Assembly: GCA_013041765.1 (NCBI GenBank)
Contig: JABDRL010000411.1
Coordinates: forward strand, 1-32,295
Source: Dactylosporangium sp.
Lineage (GTDB): Bacteria; Actinomycetota; Actinomycetes; Mycobacteriales; Micromonosporaceae
Length of the DNA: 32,295 nt
Direction of reading: 5' to 3'
The notes beneath the pieces were generated by a model that ran no database searches, was not told where the DNA came from, and saw only the letters and a list, made by a program, of their open reading frames with translations. A program made the translations under genes and the position numbers. Position 1 is the first letter of the stretch, and the number at the start of each line of letters is the position of its first letter. This document shows, in pieces, positions 1-15,411 of this stretch.

Positions 1-84
1 ACACCCGTTCCGGGGACACGGGACGGCGGAATCCCGCGAGCCGCCGCGGATCCGGCAACCGGTCCGGTCACTGATCGGGTGTTG

Positions 85-113
85 GGCGGCAGCGGGCCGC
101 CGGGGCAGTTTTT
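85..113 (+). terminator. Terminator-like hairpin upstream of the rpoB promoter
   Basis: The arms GGCGGC (85-90) and GCCGCC (96-101) form a perfect 6-bp stem with a 5-base loop. Seven bases later there is a run of five T (109-113). This is the closest thing to a classical intrinsic terminator in the window. It would end transcription from a gene lying before the window, probably rplL. The gap between stem and T-run makes it less than ideal. Confidence 0.45.
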
Positions 114-121
114 CGGGGGGT

Positions 122-157
122 CACTACATGTTGTGGGTCGGGGCACTACATCTCGTG
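122..157. repeat. Tandem dyad motif, two copies 22 bases apart
   Basis: Copy one (122-135, CACTACATGTTGTG) is an inverted repeat with six of seven pairs matching. Copy two (144-157, CACTACATCTCGTG) keeps five of seven. Both are followed by G and then TCGGG. The 22-base offset is close to two helical turns, as expected for two protein dimers binding the same DNA face. The function is unknown. The motif lies about 170 bases upstream of the predicted rpoB -35. Confidence 0.4.
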
Positions 158-322
158 GTCGGGTCGGGAGATCTCAATCGCGGGCGTTCCCGGGTCGCCA
201 TTGCCCTTGACGCGGCTGGCTGAAGCCAGGCACGCTGAAGTGGCACCGCTTTGGGGAGGTAGCGACGGCCAACCACCGAACCGGCGGATCGGTGACTGCG
301 GGCCGAGTGATGCGCTGTCCGC

Positions 323-351
323 TGGACAGGGCTTGCCCTCTCGGCTACACT
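323..351 (+). promoter_or_regulatory. Predicted rpoB promoter
   Basis: TGGACA (323-328) and TACACT (346-351) are separated by exactly 17 bases, a good match to the housekeeping-sigma consensus in a GC-rich genome. Transcription would begin near 358, leaving about 120 bases of leader before the rpoB start. A small hairpin, CTACC (376-380) with GGTAG (387-391), lies at the beginning of that leader. Confidence 0.6.
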
Positions 352-480
352 GCGAGTTTGCGCTGTCTTTCGACTCTACCCTGCGCGGTAGTGCGTCCAT
401 TTTGGGCGCCTTCCAGGCGGGGGCCTGTCGGGCTGCACGCGTAACGGCCGTCGCATCACCGGTCCTCGGAAGGACGCATC

Positions 481-3921
<3,441 letters not shown>

Positions 3922-3933
3922 TGGACCGTTTCT

Positions 3934-3982
3934 GAACCGAACGACTGGTCCGGTTCGTGGCACGACGTGCTGCGAACCGGAC
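3934..3982 (+). promoter_or_regulatory. rpoB-rpoC intergenic hairpin with competing pairing
   Basis: Bases 3948-3963 pair with 3967-3982 to form a 16-bp stem with a 3-base loop. The outer ten pairs are perfect (GTCCGGTTCG with CGAACCGGAC); two G-U pairs follow, then four Watson-Crick pairs. An upstream GAACCG (3934-3939) can instead pair with CGGTTC (3951-3956), which would break the long stem. This could be an attenuator or an RNase processing site. There is no U-tract, so simple termination is not favoured. Confidence 0.6.
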
Positions 3983-4054
3983 TCCCGGACCTCGAAAGCA
4001 CCCGACGCGCCCGAAACTCCCGCCTCGGGCGATGATCGTAATGTGAGGACATAC

Positions 4055-7936
<3,882 letters not shown>

Positions 7937-7949
7937 CGGACGGGAACTC

Positions 7950-7984
7950 GGTGGGGGCGGCCTCGGTCGAAGGCCACCCCCACC
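7950..7984 (+). terminator. Hairpin terminator after rpoC
   Basis: Bases 7950-7963 (GGTGGGGGCGGCCT) pair with 7971-7984 (AGGCCACCCCCACC) over 14 positions with one C-A mismatch and a 7-base loop. The stem begins 13 bases after the rpoC stop and has no U-tract, which is common for actinobacterial terminators. It is the strongest candidate for the end of the rpoBC transcript. Confidence 0.75.
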
Positions 7985-8054
7985 GCTTCCGGGGTCTCGC
8001 CGGCCCGCACGGTGCCCGGAAACCAGGCGGAACGGCCGGTATCCGGCGGATGCG

Positions 8055-8084
8055 TTCGGTGTTCGGCCGCTGGATCGGTAGGGT
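8055..8084 (+). promoter_or_regulatory. Predicted promoter, possibly giving a leaderless mRNA
   Basis: TAGGGT (8079-8084) fits the actinobacterial -10 pattern TANNNT and ends six bases before the GTG at 8091. TTCGGT (8055-8060) lies 18 bases upstream as a weak -35. With normal spacing, transcription would start at or next to the GTG itself. The same AGGG could also act as a ribosome binding site, so the two readings compete. Confidence 0.4.
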
Positions 8085-8090
8085 CGAGAC

Positions 8091-8438
8091 GTGACGGAGG
8101 TACACCCCGGCGTGCGCCACCCGCAGGATCCGGATCCCACGCCATCTACGAAGGCGAAGGCGGTGCTGGGCCTGGGCGCGGTGGCGTTGGTCACCGCTCC
8201 GCTCCTCGGCGGTGTGGTGCCGGCGACGGTGGCTCTGCTGCTGGCGCGGGAGGCCAGAGCCGATCTGCTCGCGGCCAACGGGTTCCTTCTGGGCGGCCAG
8301 CGGCTTCGCACCGGCGTCCGGCTGGCCTGGGCCGGCATCGTGGTGTCCATCGCCGCGCTGACGGTCGTGGCGATGCTGGGACTGCTGACCCTGGCGGAGC
8401 CGGCCGGTGGACAGGATTTCGATCCGACGGTGAACTGA
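8091..8438 (+). CDS. Small membrane protein of unknown function, DUF4190-like
   Basis: A 115-residue protein with a polar, proline-containing N-terminus (1-20). It has a long hydrophobic stretch at about 24-52, a charged and amphipathic linker (53-76), and a second membrane segment at about 77-101. The tail is short and acidic. The order of segments, with an RLRTG-type linker before the second helix, recalls DUF4190-type proteins, and its neighbour is a clearer member. No catalytic residues are visible and I cannot assign a function. The GTG start is chosen because the reading frame upstream has no better start and a -10-like TAGGGT lies just before it. It sits between rpoC and rpsL with no obvious link to either. 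Confidence 0.7.
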   Translation: MTEVHPGVRHPQDPDPTPSTKAKAVLGLGAVALVTAPLLGGVVPATVALLLAREARADLLAANGFLLGGQRLRTGVRLAWAGIVVSIAALTVVAMLGLLTLAEPAGGQDFDPTVN

Positions 8439-8492
8439 ACCGGCAAGGGCGGTGCGCCGTGATGACCGGTGTGCGGAGCGAGAGGGCAGCGG

Positions 8493-9107
8493 ATGACCGA
8501 GCCTGACGGTCAACGGGCCGACGGGTGGGCCCCGCCGTCCTACCCGGCAGCGCCTACCCCGCCGGCATCCCCGGGCTACGTGCGACACCAGAACTCCGTG
8601 GAGGGCTGGTCGGGGTATCCGGCACGGCCCGCCGCTGCCTACCCGCCGGGTGCGCCCGGCCAGCCGTGGTATCCCGGGGCCGCCGCTGCTCCGATGATGG
8701 CGGTGCTGCCGGGTGGCCACCCCCTGCCCCCGACCGCGAGGGTCGATCCGGTCCCCGGAACCCCGTTCGGCGTCGCGTTTCTGCGGGTGCCCCGGATCCC
8801 CAGCGGGGCGGCGATCGGCGGCCTGGTCGCGGGGATCGCGTCGGTGCTGATTTCGTTCGTCACCGGCTGCTTCGGGGTCGCCGTCGGCCAGGGCGTGCTG
8901 ATCGGCGGGGCGTTCGCGATCCTTGCGGTGGCGCTCGGCGGTGGCGGCATCGGGCTCGGCCTGGTCGGGCTGCGCCAGACCCGGCGCGATCCCGGTCAGG
9001 TGACCGGTCGCGGGATGGCGATCGCCGGTATGAGCTGCGGCGGCGGCGGGGTACTCCTCACCGTTCTGGCGATGATCGGGGCCGCCGCGATTGCCGCAGC
9101 CGGGTGA
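8493..9107 (+). CDS. DUF4190-type membrane protein with proline-rich N-terminus
   Basis: A 204-residue protein whose first hundred residues are rich in Pro, Ala, Gly and Tyr and are probably disordered and cytoplasmic. The C-terminal half (about 105-204) is strongly hydrophobic, with an estimated three membrane segments. Between the second and third comes the basic LRQTRRDPGQVTGRGMAIAG stretch that is typical of DUF4190 proteins. The ATG at 8493 is preferred over a GTG at 8469 because a purine-rich GAGAGGG lies just upstream of it. The gene follows the smaller membrane protein by 54 bases, so the two may be cotranscribed. Function is unknown; such proteins are widespread in actinobacteria. 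Confidence 0.75.
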   Translation: MTEPDGQRADGWAPPSYPAAPTPPASPGYVRHQNSVEGWSGYPARPAAAYPPGAPGQPWYPGAAAAPMMAVLPGGHPLPPTARVDPVPGTPFGVAFLRVPRIPSGAAIGGLVAGIASVLISFVTGCFGVAVGQGVLIGGAFAILAVALGGGGIGLGLVGLRQTRRDPGQVTGRGMAIAGMSCGGGGVLLTVLAMIGAAAIAAAG

Positions 9108-9210
9108 CGACATCTCCTGCGACACGGCCGGTGCCTGCGAGTACTCTTGAGGCCGGAGTGACGTGCCGAGCTGTACGTTGGGCAAAGGACGCCGTTGGCG
9201 GACCCCCGTT

Positions 9211-9239
9211 TTGACCTGCGTCCTCACGGTCGGTACTCT
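9211..9239 (+). promoter_or_regulatory. Predicted promoter of the str operon
   Basis: TTGACC (9211-9216) and TACTCT (9234-9239) are separated by exactly 17 bases. Five of six -35 positions match TTGACA. Transcription would begin near 9246, leaving a long leader before the rpsL start at 9504. Confidence 0.65.
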
Positions 9240-9356
9240 TTTCCCCCGTGCCCGGCTTCGCTGGGCAGATCGTGCATGCGCCCACCTTGGCCAAGGCCGG
9301 GAGCGCGGTGCGACCGGCATCCCCGGCAGAACCAACGGCCTGGGACCGTGCGCCGG

Positions 9357-9382
9357 GCGACACGCCCGACCGCGGGGGTCGG
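9357..9382 (+). repeat. Leader hairpin element, copy 1 (rpsL leader)
   Basis: This 26-base element is identical to 14308-14333. It begins GCGACACGCCC and ends GGGGGTCGG. CCGACC (9366-9371) pairs with GGTCGG (9377-9382) around a 5-base loop. In this copy CGGGCG (9354-9359) can alternatively pair with CGCCCG (9363-9368) around a 3-base loop, which would compete with the first stem. The element lies about 120 bases before the rpsL start and inside the predicted transcript. Confidence 0.65.
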
Positions 9383-9503
9383 TGGTGACCCGAAAGGGGA
9401 GCGCCGGCCAGACGAACAACGACGTGTCGAAGTCGTCGAACGTGCACCACGCGCGGCGGCGAGCAACGGTGCGGCCGCAAGGCCGAAGGGAGAGGCAGGC
9501 CCG

Positions 9504-9878
9504 GTGCCTACGATCCAGCAGCTGGTCCGCAAGGGCCGGCAGGCAAAGACAGCGAAGAGCAAGACCCCGGCCCTCAAGGGCAGCCCTCAGCGGCGTGGCG
9601 TGTGTACCCGCGTGTACACCACGACACCGAAGAAGCCGAACTCGGCGCTGCGTAAGGTAGCCCGTGTCCGGCTCAGCCACGGGGTCGAGGTAACGGCGTA
9701 CATTCCCGGCGTCGGGCACAACCTTCAGGAGCACTCGATCGTGCTCGTGCGTGGCGGCCGGGTGAAGGACCTCCCGGGCGTTCGTTACAAGATCATCCGC
9801 GGTTCGCTCGACACCCAGGGCGTCCGCAACCGTAAGCAGGCGCGCAGCCGTTACGGTGCGAAGAAGGAGAAGAGCTGA
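9504..9878 (+). CDS. rpsL: 30S ribosomal protein S12
   Basis: A 124-residue decoding-centre protein of the small subunit. The GTG at 9504 gives [12 protein letters not shown], the canonical N-terminus; AAGGGAGAGG just upstream serves as ribosome binding site. The [13 protein letters not shown] loop carries K43, and K88 lies in RVKDLPG, so both main streptomycin-resistance positions are wild type. D89, the residue that is methylthiolated by RimO in bacteria that have that enzyme, is present. It is the first gene of the str operon, and rpsG begins two bases after its last base. Identification is certain. Confidence 0.98.
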   Translation: MPTIQQLVRKGRQAKTAKSKTPALKGSPQRRGVCTRVYTTTPKKPNSALRKVARVRLSHGVEVTAYIPGVGHNLQEHSIVLVRGGRVKDLPGVRYKIIRGSLDTQGVRNRKQARSRYGAKKEKS

Positions 9879-9879
9879 C

Positions 9880-10350
9880 ATGCCGCGTAAGGGTCCCGCT
9901 CCGCGCCGGCCGCTCGTTCCGGATCCGGTGTACAACTCCCCACTGGTCACCCAGCTGATCAACAAGATCCTGCTGCGCGGCAAGCGCCAGCTGGCTGAGC
10001 GTGTGGTGTATGACGCCCTGGAAGGCTGCCGGGAGAAGACCAGCACCGACCCTGTCGTCACGCTCAAGCGGGCGATGGACAACGTCAAGCCGACCCTTGA
10101 GGTGCGTAGCCGCCGGGTCGGTGGCGCTACCTACCAGGTTCCGGTCGAGGTTCGTCCACAACGGGCGACGACGCTCGGACTGCGGTGGCTGGTGACCTAT
10201 TCGCGTGCCCGCAGGGAAAAGACGATGGTCGAGCGGCTGATGAACGAGCTGCTCGACGCGAGCAACGGCCTCGGTGCTTCGGTGAAGCGGCGCGAGGACA
10301 CGCACAAGATGGCCGAGTCCAACAAGGCCTTCGCCCACTACCGCTGGTAG
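9880..10350 (+). CDS. rpsG: 30S ribosomal protein S7
   Basis: A 156-residue primary 16S rRNA-binding protein that nucleates assembly of the 30S head. It starts [16 protein letters not shown] at an ATG one base after the rpsL stop codon, with AAGGAGAAG of the rpsL tail as ribosome binding site. The basic [16 protein letters not shown] segment and the C-terminal [14 protein letters not shown] are conserved. In E. coli, S7 represses its operon by binding a roughly 100-base rpsL-rpsG spacer. No such spacer exists here, so that mechanism cannot operate in the same place. Confidence 0.98.
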   Translation: MPRKGPAPRRPLVPDPVYNSPLVTQLINKILLRGKRQLAERVVYDALEGCREKTSTDPVVTLKRAMDNVKPTLEVRSRRVGGATYQVPVEVRPQRATTLGLRWLVTYSRARREKTMVERLMNELLDASNGLGASVKRREDTHKMAESNKAFAHYRW

Positions 10351-10443
10351 CAGCGGTCGTAGCCCGGCTCGCTGTCGCTGGCCCCAGGGGTAGCGACACT
10401 GACCGGCCGCTGGTCACAGCACTGTTACCTACTTGAAGCGATA

Positions 10444-10518
10444 CCCCCCGGGCCCCTCCGGGGGGACGGAAGTTCCCTCCCCGGGGCCACCGAGGAGGGC
10501 TTTGGGGGCCAGCCCCCA
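10444..10518 (+). promoter_or_regulatory. Three consecutive hairpins in the fusA leader
   Basis: The 184-base rpsG-fusA gap contains three stems. CCCCCC (10444-10449) pairs with GGGGGG (10460-10465). CCCTCC (10475-10480) pairs with GGAGGG (10494-10499). TGGGGG (10503-10508) pairs with CCCCCA (10513-10518). The last ends just before the ribosome binding site GAGAAGGGA. This could be a translational control element or a processing region. Stems form easily in GC-rich DNA, so comparison with relatives is needed. Confidence 0.4.
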
Positions 10519-10534
10519 TGAGAAGGGATTTCCC

Positions 10535-12634
10535 GTGGCTGCCGTAGACGCCGCCCTGGCCAAGCTCCGCAACATCGGCATCATGGCTCACATCGATGCC
10601 GGCAAGACCACCACGACCGAGCGGATTCTGTTCTACACCGGCATCACCTACAAGATCGGCGAGGTCCACGAGGGCGCCGCGGTCATGGACTGGATGCCGC
10701 AGGAGCAGGAGCGTGGCATCACCATCACCTCGGCCGCGACCAAGTGTGAATGGAAGGGTCATACGATCCAGATCATTGACACCCCCGGTCACGTGGACTT
10801 CACCATGGAGGTTGAGCGTTCGCTGCGGGTACTCGATGGTGCGGTGGCGGTCTACGACGGCGTCGCCGGGGTCGAGCCGCAGACGGAGAACGTCTGGCGG
10901 CAGGCGGACAAGTACAACGTTCCTCGGATGTGTTTCGTCAACAAGCTCGACCGGACCGGAGCCGACTTCTTCCGCTGCGTGCAGATGATGGTGGACCGGC
11001 TCAACGCCACGCCGCTGGTGCTGCAGATCCCCATCGGCCTGGAATCCGAGCACATCGGCGTGGTCGACCTGCTGTACATGCGGGCGCTGACCTGGCGGGG
11101 CGAAACGACCAAGGGCGAGGACTACGCCGTCGAGGAGATCCCCGCCGAGTTGGTCGAGCAGGCCAACGAGTACCGGGAGAAACTGCTGGAGACCCTCTCC
11201 GAGGCCGACGACGACATCATGGTCAAGTACCTCGAAGGCGAAGATCTGTCCGTCGAGGAGATGAAGGTCGCCATCCGGCGCGGGACCATCGCCGGCAAGC
11301 TCAACCCGGTGGTCTGCGGCACGGCATTCAAGAACAAGGGCGTGCAGCCCATGCTGGACGCCGTGGTCGACTACCTGCCCTCCCCGCTGGACGTTCCGGC
11401 GATCGAGGGCACGGCGACCGACGGGGAGACCCCGATGCTGCGGCAGCCGTCGGTGTCCGAGCCCTTCTCGGCGCTGGCCTTCAAGATTCAGACTGACCGG
11501 CACCTCGGAAAACTGACGTACGTTCGCGTCTACTCTGGAACGCTCGACTCCGGTTCTCAGATCATCAACTCCACCAAGGACCGCAAAGAGCGCATCGGCA
11601 AGATCTACCAGATGCACGCCAACAAGCGTGAGGAGCGGCCAACCGCCCGTGCTGGGGACATCATCGCCGTGCAGGGCCTCAAGCAGACCACTACCGGGGA
11701 CACCCTGTGCGAACCGGCCCAGCCGGTGATCCTTGAATCGATGACCTTCCCAGAGCCGGTCATCGAGGTGGCGATCGAGCCCAAGAGCAAGGCGGACCAG
11801 GAGAAGCTGGGCACCGCGATTCAGCGGCTGGCCGAGGAGGACCCGACCTTCCGGGTCCACAACGACGAGGACACCGGCCAGACGGTCATCTCCGGGATGG
11901 GCGAGTTGCACCTGGACATCCTGGTCGACCGGATGCGCCGGGAGTTCAGCGTCGAGGCCAACATCGGCAAGCCGCAGGTCGCCTACCGGGAGACGATCGG
12001 CCGGACCGTCGAGAAGGTCAGCTACACCCACAAGAAGCAGACCGGTGGATCTGGTCAGTACGCCAAGGTCCTGATCAAGATCGAGCCGCTGCCGATGGAC
12101 GCCGACGGCCCGACCTATGAGTTCGTCAATGTCGTCTCCGGTGGCCGGATCCCGAAGGAGTTCATTCCGTCGGTTGACGCGGGTGCCCAGGACGCGATGC
12201 AGTACGGCGTGCTCGCGGGATACCCGCTGGTCGGCGTGCGAGTCACGTTGCTCGATGGGCAGCACCACGAGGTGGACTCGTCGGAGATGGCATTCAAGAT
12301 CGCTGGTTCGATGGTGCTGAAGGAGGCCGCTCGCAAGGCCGGCCCGGTACTGCTCGAACCGTTGATGGCCGTCGAGGTCGTCACCCCGGAAGAGAACATG
12401 GGTGACGTCATCGGCGACCTCAGCTCGCGGCGTGGCACGATTCAGGCCATGGAGGACCGTGGGGGCAACCGCGTGGTCCAGGCTCTCGTGCCACTTTCGG
12501 AAATGTTCGGCTACGTCGGCGACCTGCGGTCGAAGACCCAGGGCCGGGCGAGCTACTCGATGCAGTTCCACTCCTACAACGAGGTTCCACAGAACGTCGC
12601 GAAGGAGATCATCGCAAAGGCGACAGGGGCATAG
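10535..12634 (+). CDS. fusA: Translation elongation factor G
   Basis: A 699-residue GTPase that drives ribosomal translocation and, with RRF, recycling. The GTG at 10535 is chosen because it gives [20 protein letters not shown] and follows AGAAGGGA; the open frame upstream is the GC-rich leader. GTP-binding motifs are AHIDAGKT (18-25), DTPGH (82-86) and NKLD (136-139). The domain order G, II, III, IV, V is complete at the expected length. The gene lies between rpsG and tuf as in most bacteria. The 184-base upstream gap contains hairpins and suggests separate control. No anomaly is seen in the protein. Confidence 0.98.
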   Translation: MAAVDAALAKLRNIGIMAHIDAGKTTTTERILFYTGITYKIGEVHEGAAVMDWMPQEQERGITITSAATKCEWKGHTIQIIDTPGHVDFTMEVERSLRVLDGAVAVYDGVAGVEPQTENVWRQADKYNVPRMCFVNKLDRTGADFFRCVQMMVDRLNATPLVLQIPIGLESEHIGVVDLLYMRALTWRGETTKGEDYAVEEIPAELVEQANEYREKLLETLSEADDDIMVKYLEGEDLSVEEMKVAIRRGTIAGKLNPVVCGTAFKNKGVQPMLDAVVDYLPSPLDVPAIEGTATDGETPMLRQPSVSEPFSALAFKIQTDRHLGKLTYVRVYSGTLDSGSQIINSTKDRKERIGKIYQMHANKREERPTARAGDIIAVQGLKQTTTGDTLCEPAQPVILESMTFPEPVIEVAIEPKSKADQEKLGTAIQRLAEEDPTFRVHNDEDTGQTVISGMGELHLDILVDRMRREFSVEANIGKPQVAYRETIGRTVEKVSYTHKKQTGGSGQYAKVLIKIEPLPMDADGPTYEFVNVVSGGRIPKEFIPSVDAGAQDAMQYGVLAGYPLVGVRVTLLDGQHHEVDSSEMAFKIAGSMVLKEAARKAGPVLLEPLMAVEVVTPEENMGDVIGDLSSRRGTIQAMEDRGGNRVVQALVPLSEMFGYVGDLRSKTQGRASYSMQFHSYNEVPQNVAKEIIAKATGA

Positions 12635-12738
12635 TCTCTTCGCGTGGGTGATCGCCTCCTGGCGTCGCCCATCCGGGCCAGAGCGAAGCTGCACGGACCG
12701 GGCCTGAGGCCGGTTGGCCGCAAGACCCAAGTCGACAG

Positions 12739-12769
12739 GGTCCGCCAGCGCGTCCAGCGGTGGCGGACC
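12739..12769 (+). promoter_or_regulatory. Perfect 9-bp hairpin in the tuf leader
   Basis: GGTCCGCCA (12739-12747) pairs perfectly with TGGCGGACC (12761-12769) across a 13-base loop. It ends 31 bases before the tuf start and 18 bases before the ribosome binding site CAGGAGGA. No clear promoter was seen in the 166-base fusA-tuf gap. It may be an mRNA stability, processing or translational control element. Confidence 0.45.
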
Positions 12770-12800
12770 GACGAACCAAGAAGTCCACAGGAGGACACCA

Positions 12801-13994
<1,194 letters not shown>

Positions 13995-14069
13995 ATGGGC
14001 CGGTCGCGCAAGCGGCCGTCGCCTCGTCTTCGCTGGTTGCGGCTTCTGCCATTGGCCGGTTCGCAGTCG

Positions 14070-14092
14070 GGGCACCCGATTTGGGAATGCCC
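14070..14092 (+). terminator. Possible tuf terminator overlapping the rpsJ promoter
   Basis: GGGCA (14070-14074) pairs with TGCCC (14088-14092), and CCC (14075-14077) with GGG (14083-14085), around the loop GATTT and leaving an AA bulge. There is no U-tract. The right arm contains the predicted -35 of the S10 operon promoter, so terminator and promoter would share bases. The stem is short and the call is weak. Confidence 0.3.
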
Positions 14093-14145
14093 GTTCCATA
14101 CGGCATACTGTACAAGTTGCGTCGCGGGGCGGTCGGGACTACTTA
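14081..14145 (+). promoter_or_regulatory. Predicted S10 operon promoter(s)
   Basis: TTGGGA (14081-14086) and CATACT (14104-14109) are 17 bases apart; the overlapping TACTGT (14106-14111) is another possible -10. A second pair, TTGCGT (14117-14122) and TACTTA (14140-14145), also has a 17-base spacer but a poorer -10. This is the most AT-rich part of the leader, which supports a promoter here. Confidence 0.5.
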
Positions 14146-14307
14146 TTGTGCGTAGGCTCGACCGCTTCCGTGCGGCGGCCCGGGCGGATCCTTTCGCGGT
14201 CGGGGCGCCTTGCTTCCGCAGATTGGCGCGGTGCGTCCCAGGGGTGAAGCCCTCGCAAATCCGACCCGCTGAGGTGGGTCGATCGTGGCGGAGTCTGGCC
14301 CTTGGCC

Positions 14308-14333
14308 GCGACACGCCCGACCGCGGGGGTCGG
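14308..14333 (+). repeat. Leader hairpin element, copy 2 (rpsJ leader)
   Basis: This element is identical over 26 bases to 9357-9382 in the rpsL leader. CCGACC (14317-14322) pairs with GGTCGG (14328-14333) around a 5-base loop. It is about 92 bases upstream of the rpsJ start. Both copies are followed within a few bases by a CGAAA run. The identity lies in non-coding sequence, while the flanks are dissimilar, which suggests selection on the element itself. Confidence 0.65.
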
Positions 14334-14425
14334 CGAAAAGTCTGCTGGTCAGGCATTCTCCGACGATGCGCTGGCGTCGCGTCGGCGTGGATCGCACCAA
14401 CAACAGAGAAGGAACAGCAGCCACC

Positions 14426-14734
14426 ATGGCGGGACAGAAGATCCGCATCCGGCTCAAGGCCTACGACCACGAGGTCGTCGACTCGTCTGCTCGCAAGATC
14501 GTCGAGACGGTGACTCGGACTGGGGCGCAGGTCGCGGGCCCGGTGCCGCTGCCCACTGAGATCAACCGCTATTGCGTGATCAGGTCTCCGCACAAGTACA
14601 AGGACTCGCGCGAGCACTTCGAGATGCGCACCCACAAGCGTCTGATCGACATCATCGATCCGACGCCCAAGACGGTCGATTCGCTCATGCGGCTCGACCT
14701 TCCCGCTGGCGTCGACATCGAGATCAAGCTGTAG
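14426..14734 (+). CDS. rpsJ: 30S ribosomal protein S10
   Basis: A 102-residue protein of the 30S head that also takes part in transcription antitermination as NusE with NusB. The ATG at 14426 gives [19 protein letters not shown], the conserved beginning; AGAAGGAAC lies upstream. The extended loop with [20 protein letters not shown] and the end DIEIKL are typical, and the length is standard. It is the first gene of the S10 operon, behind a long leader. The frame is open further upstream but is not protein-like there. Confidence 0.98.
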   Translation: MAGQKIRIRLKAYDHEVVDSSARKIVETVTRTGAQVAGPVPLPTEINRYCVIRSPHKYKDSREHFEMRTHKRLIDIIDPTPKTVDSLMRLDLPAGVDIEIKL

Positions 14735-14745
14735 GGACCGGACGA

Positions 14746-15411
14746 ATGGACAGGCAACTCAAGGGCATCCTGGGCGCGAAGCTCGGCATGACCCAGGTCT
14801 GGGACAACAACCGCATAGTCCCGGTGACGGTGGTGCAAGCCGGCCCCTGCGTGGTCACTCAGGTGCGCACCCCGGACGCGGACGGCTACAGTGCCGTTCA
14901 ACTCGCGTACGGTGCGATTGACCCACGCAAGGTCAACAAACCAGGCACCGGTCACTTCGCCAAGGCCAGTGTCGCCCCGCGGCGGCACCTCGTGGAACTG
15001 CGGACCGCCGACGCCAGCGAGTACACGACCGGTCAGGAAGTGACCGTCGAGGCGTTCGAGCCGGGCCAGCTCATCGACGTCACCGGCAGGACCAAGGGCA
15101 AGGGGTTCGCGGGCGTCATGAAGCGTCACGGCTTCCACGGCCTGCGCGCCAGCCACGGCGTCGAGCGCAAACACCGCTCGCCCGGGTCGATCGGTGCGTG
15201 CGCCACACCCGGCCGGGTTTTCAAGGGTGTGCGGATGGCCGGCCGCATGGGCAGCGCACGCTTCACCGTGCAGAACCTCATGATCCAGGCGATCGACCCA
15301 GAGAACAACCTCATCCTGGTCAAGGGCGCGGTCCCCGGGCCCAAGGGCGGGTTGGTCCTGGTGCGCACCGCCGCGAAGGGACGCGCGAAGAAAGGCGGTG
15401 TGGCGAGATGA
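14746..15411 (+). CDS. rplC: 50S ribosomal protein L3
   Basis: A 221-residue early-assembly protein that binds 23S rRNA near the peptidyl transferase centre. The ATG at 14746 yields [20 protein letters not shown], the family N-terminus, with TAGGGACCGG as a modest ribosome binding site 11 bases after rpsJ. The central extension with [20 protein letters not shown] and [14 protein letters not shown] is conserved. The stop overlaps the rplD start by four bases (ATGA), so the two are probably translationally coupled. Confidence 0.97.
   Translation: MDRQLKGILGAKLGMTQVWDNNRIVPVTVVQAGPCVVTQVRTPDADGYSAVQLAYGAIDPRKVNKPGTGHFAKASVAPRRHLVELRTADASEYTTGQEVTVEAFEPGQLIDVTGRTKGKGFAGVMKRHGFHGLRASHGVERKHRSPGSIGACATPGRVFKGVRMAGRMGSARFTVQNLMIQAIDPENNLILVKGAVPGPKGGLVLVRTAAKGRAKKGGVAR

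Larger units (their letters stand above)
1..480 (+). other. Non-coding region upstream of rpoB
   Basis: This 480-base stretch has no convincing gene. The open frames across it have no recognisable protein features. From left to right it holds a GC hairpin followed by a short T-run (85-113), two tandem copies of a CACTACAT-containing dyad (122-157), and a good promoter (323-351) that leaves a 5' leader of roughly 120 bases before rpoB. In related actinobacteria the genes immediately upstream are rplJ and rplL, so the hairpin may end that transcription unit. That neighbour is inferred, not seen. Confidence 0.7.
9108..9503 (+). other. Leader region of the str operon
   Basis: These 396 bases separate the DUF4190 gene from rpsL and contain no credible gene; the rpsL frame is open upstream but lacks protein-like sequence there. 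The region holds a good promoter (9211-9239) and a roughly 258-base 5' leader. Within the leader is a 26-base element (9357-9382) that is repeated exactly in the rpsJ leader. A second possible promoter, GCGACA (9119-9124) and TACTCT (9142-9147) with 17-base spacing, is weaker. Confidence 0.7.
13995..14425 (+). other. Leader region of the S10 operon
   Basis: These 431 bases between tuf and rpsJ contain no gene I can support. Features seen are a weak hairpin after tuf (14070-14092), one or two predicted promoters (14081-14145), and the 26-base element shared with the rpsL leader (14308-14333). The predicted 5' leader is about 310 bases long, which is ample space for autoregulation. The open frames across it have no family resemblance. 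Confidence 0.7.

Noticed and set aside
333-351. TTGCCC at 333-338 as -35 for the rpoB promoter
   Set aside because: Only seven bases separate it from TACACT; TGGACA at 323-328 has the correct 17-base spacing.
9147-9179. TTGAGG and TACGTT as a str promoter
   Set aside because: The 21-base spacing is too long and a better pair lies at 9211-9239.
9195-9503. Upstream extension of rpsL
   Set aside because: It would add 103 residues absent from S12 and start inside the predicted promoter region.
13995-14513. Open frame between tuf and rpsJ
   Set aside because: Translation is low-complexity Arg/Ser/Gly with no family match and it overlaps the start of rpsJ in another frame.
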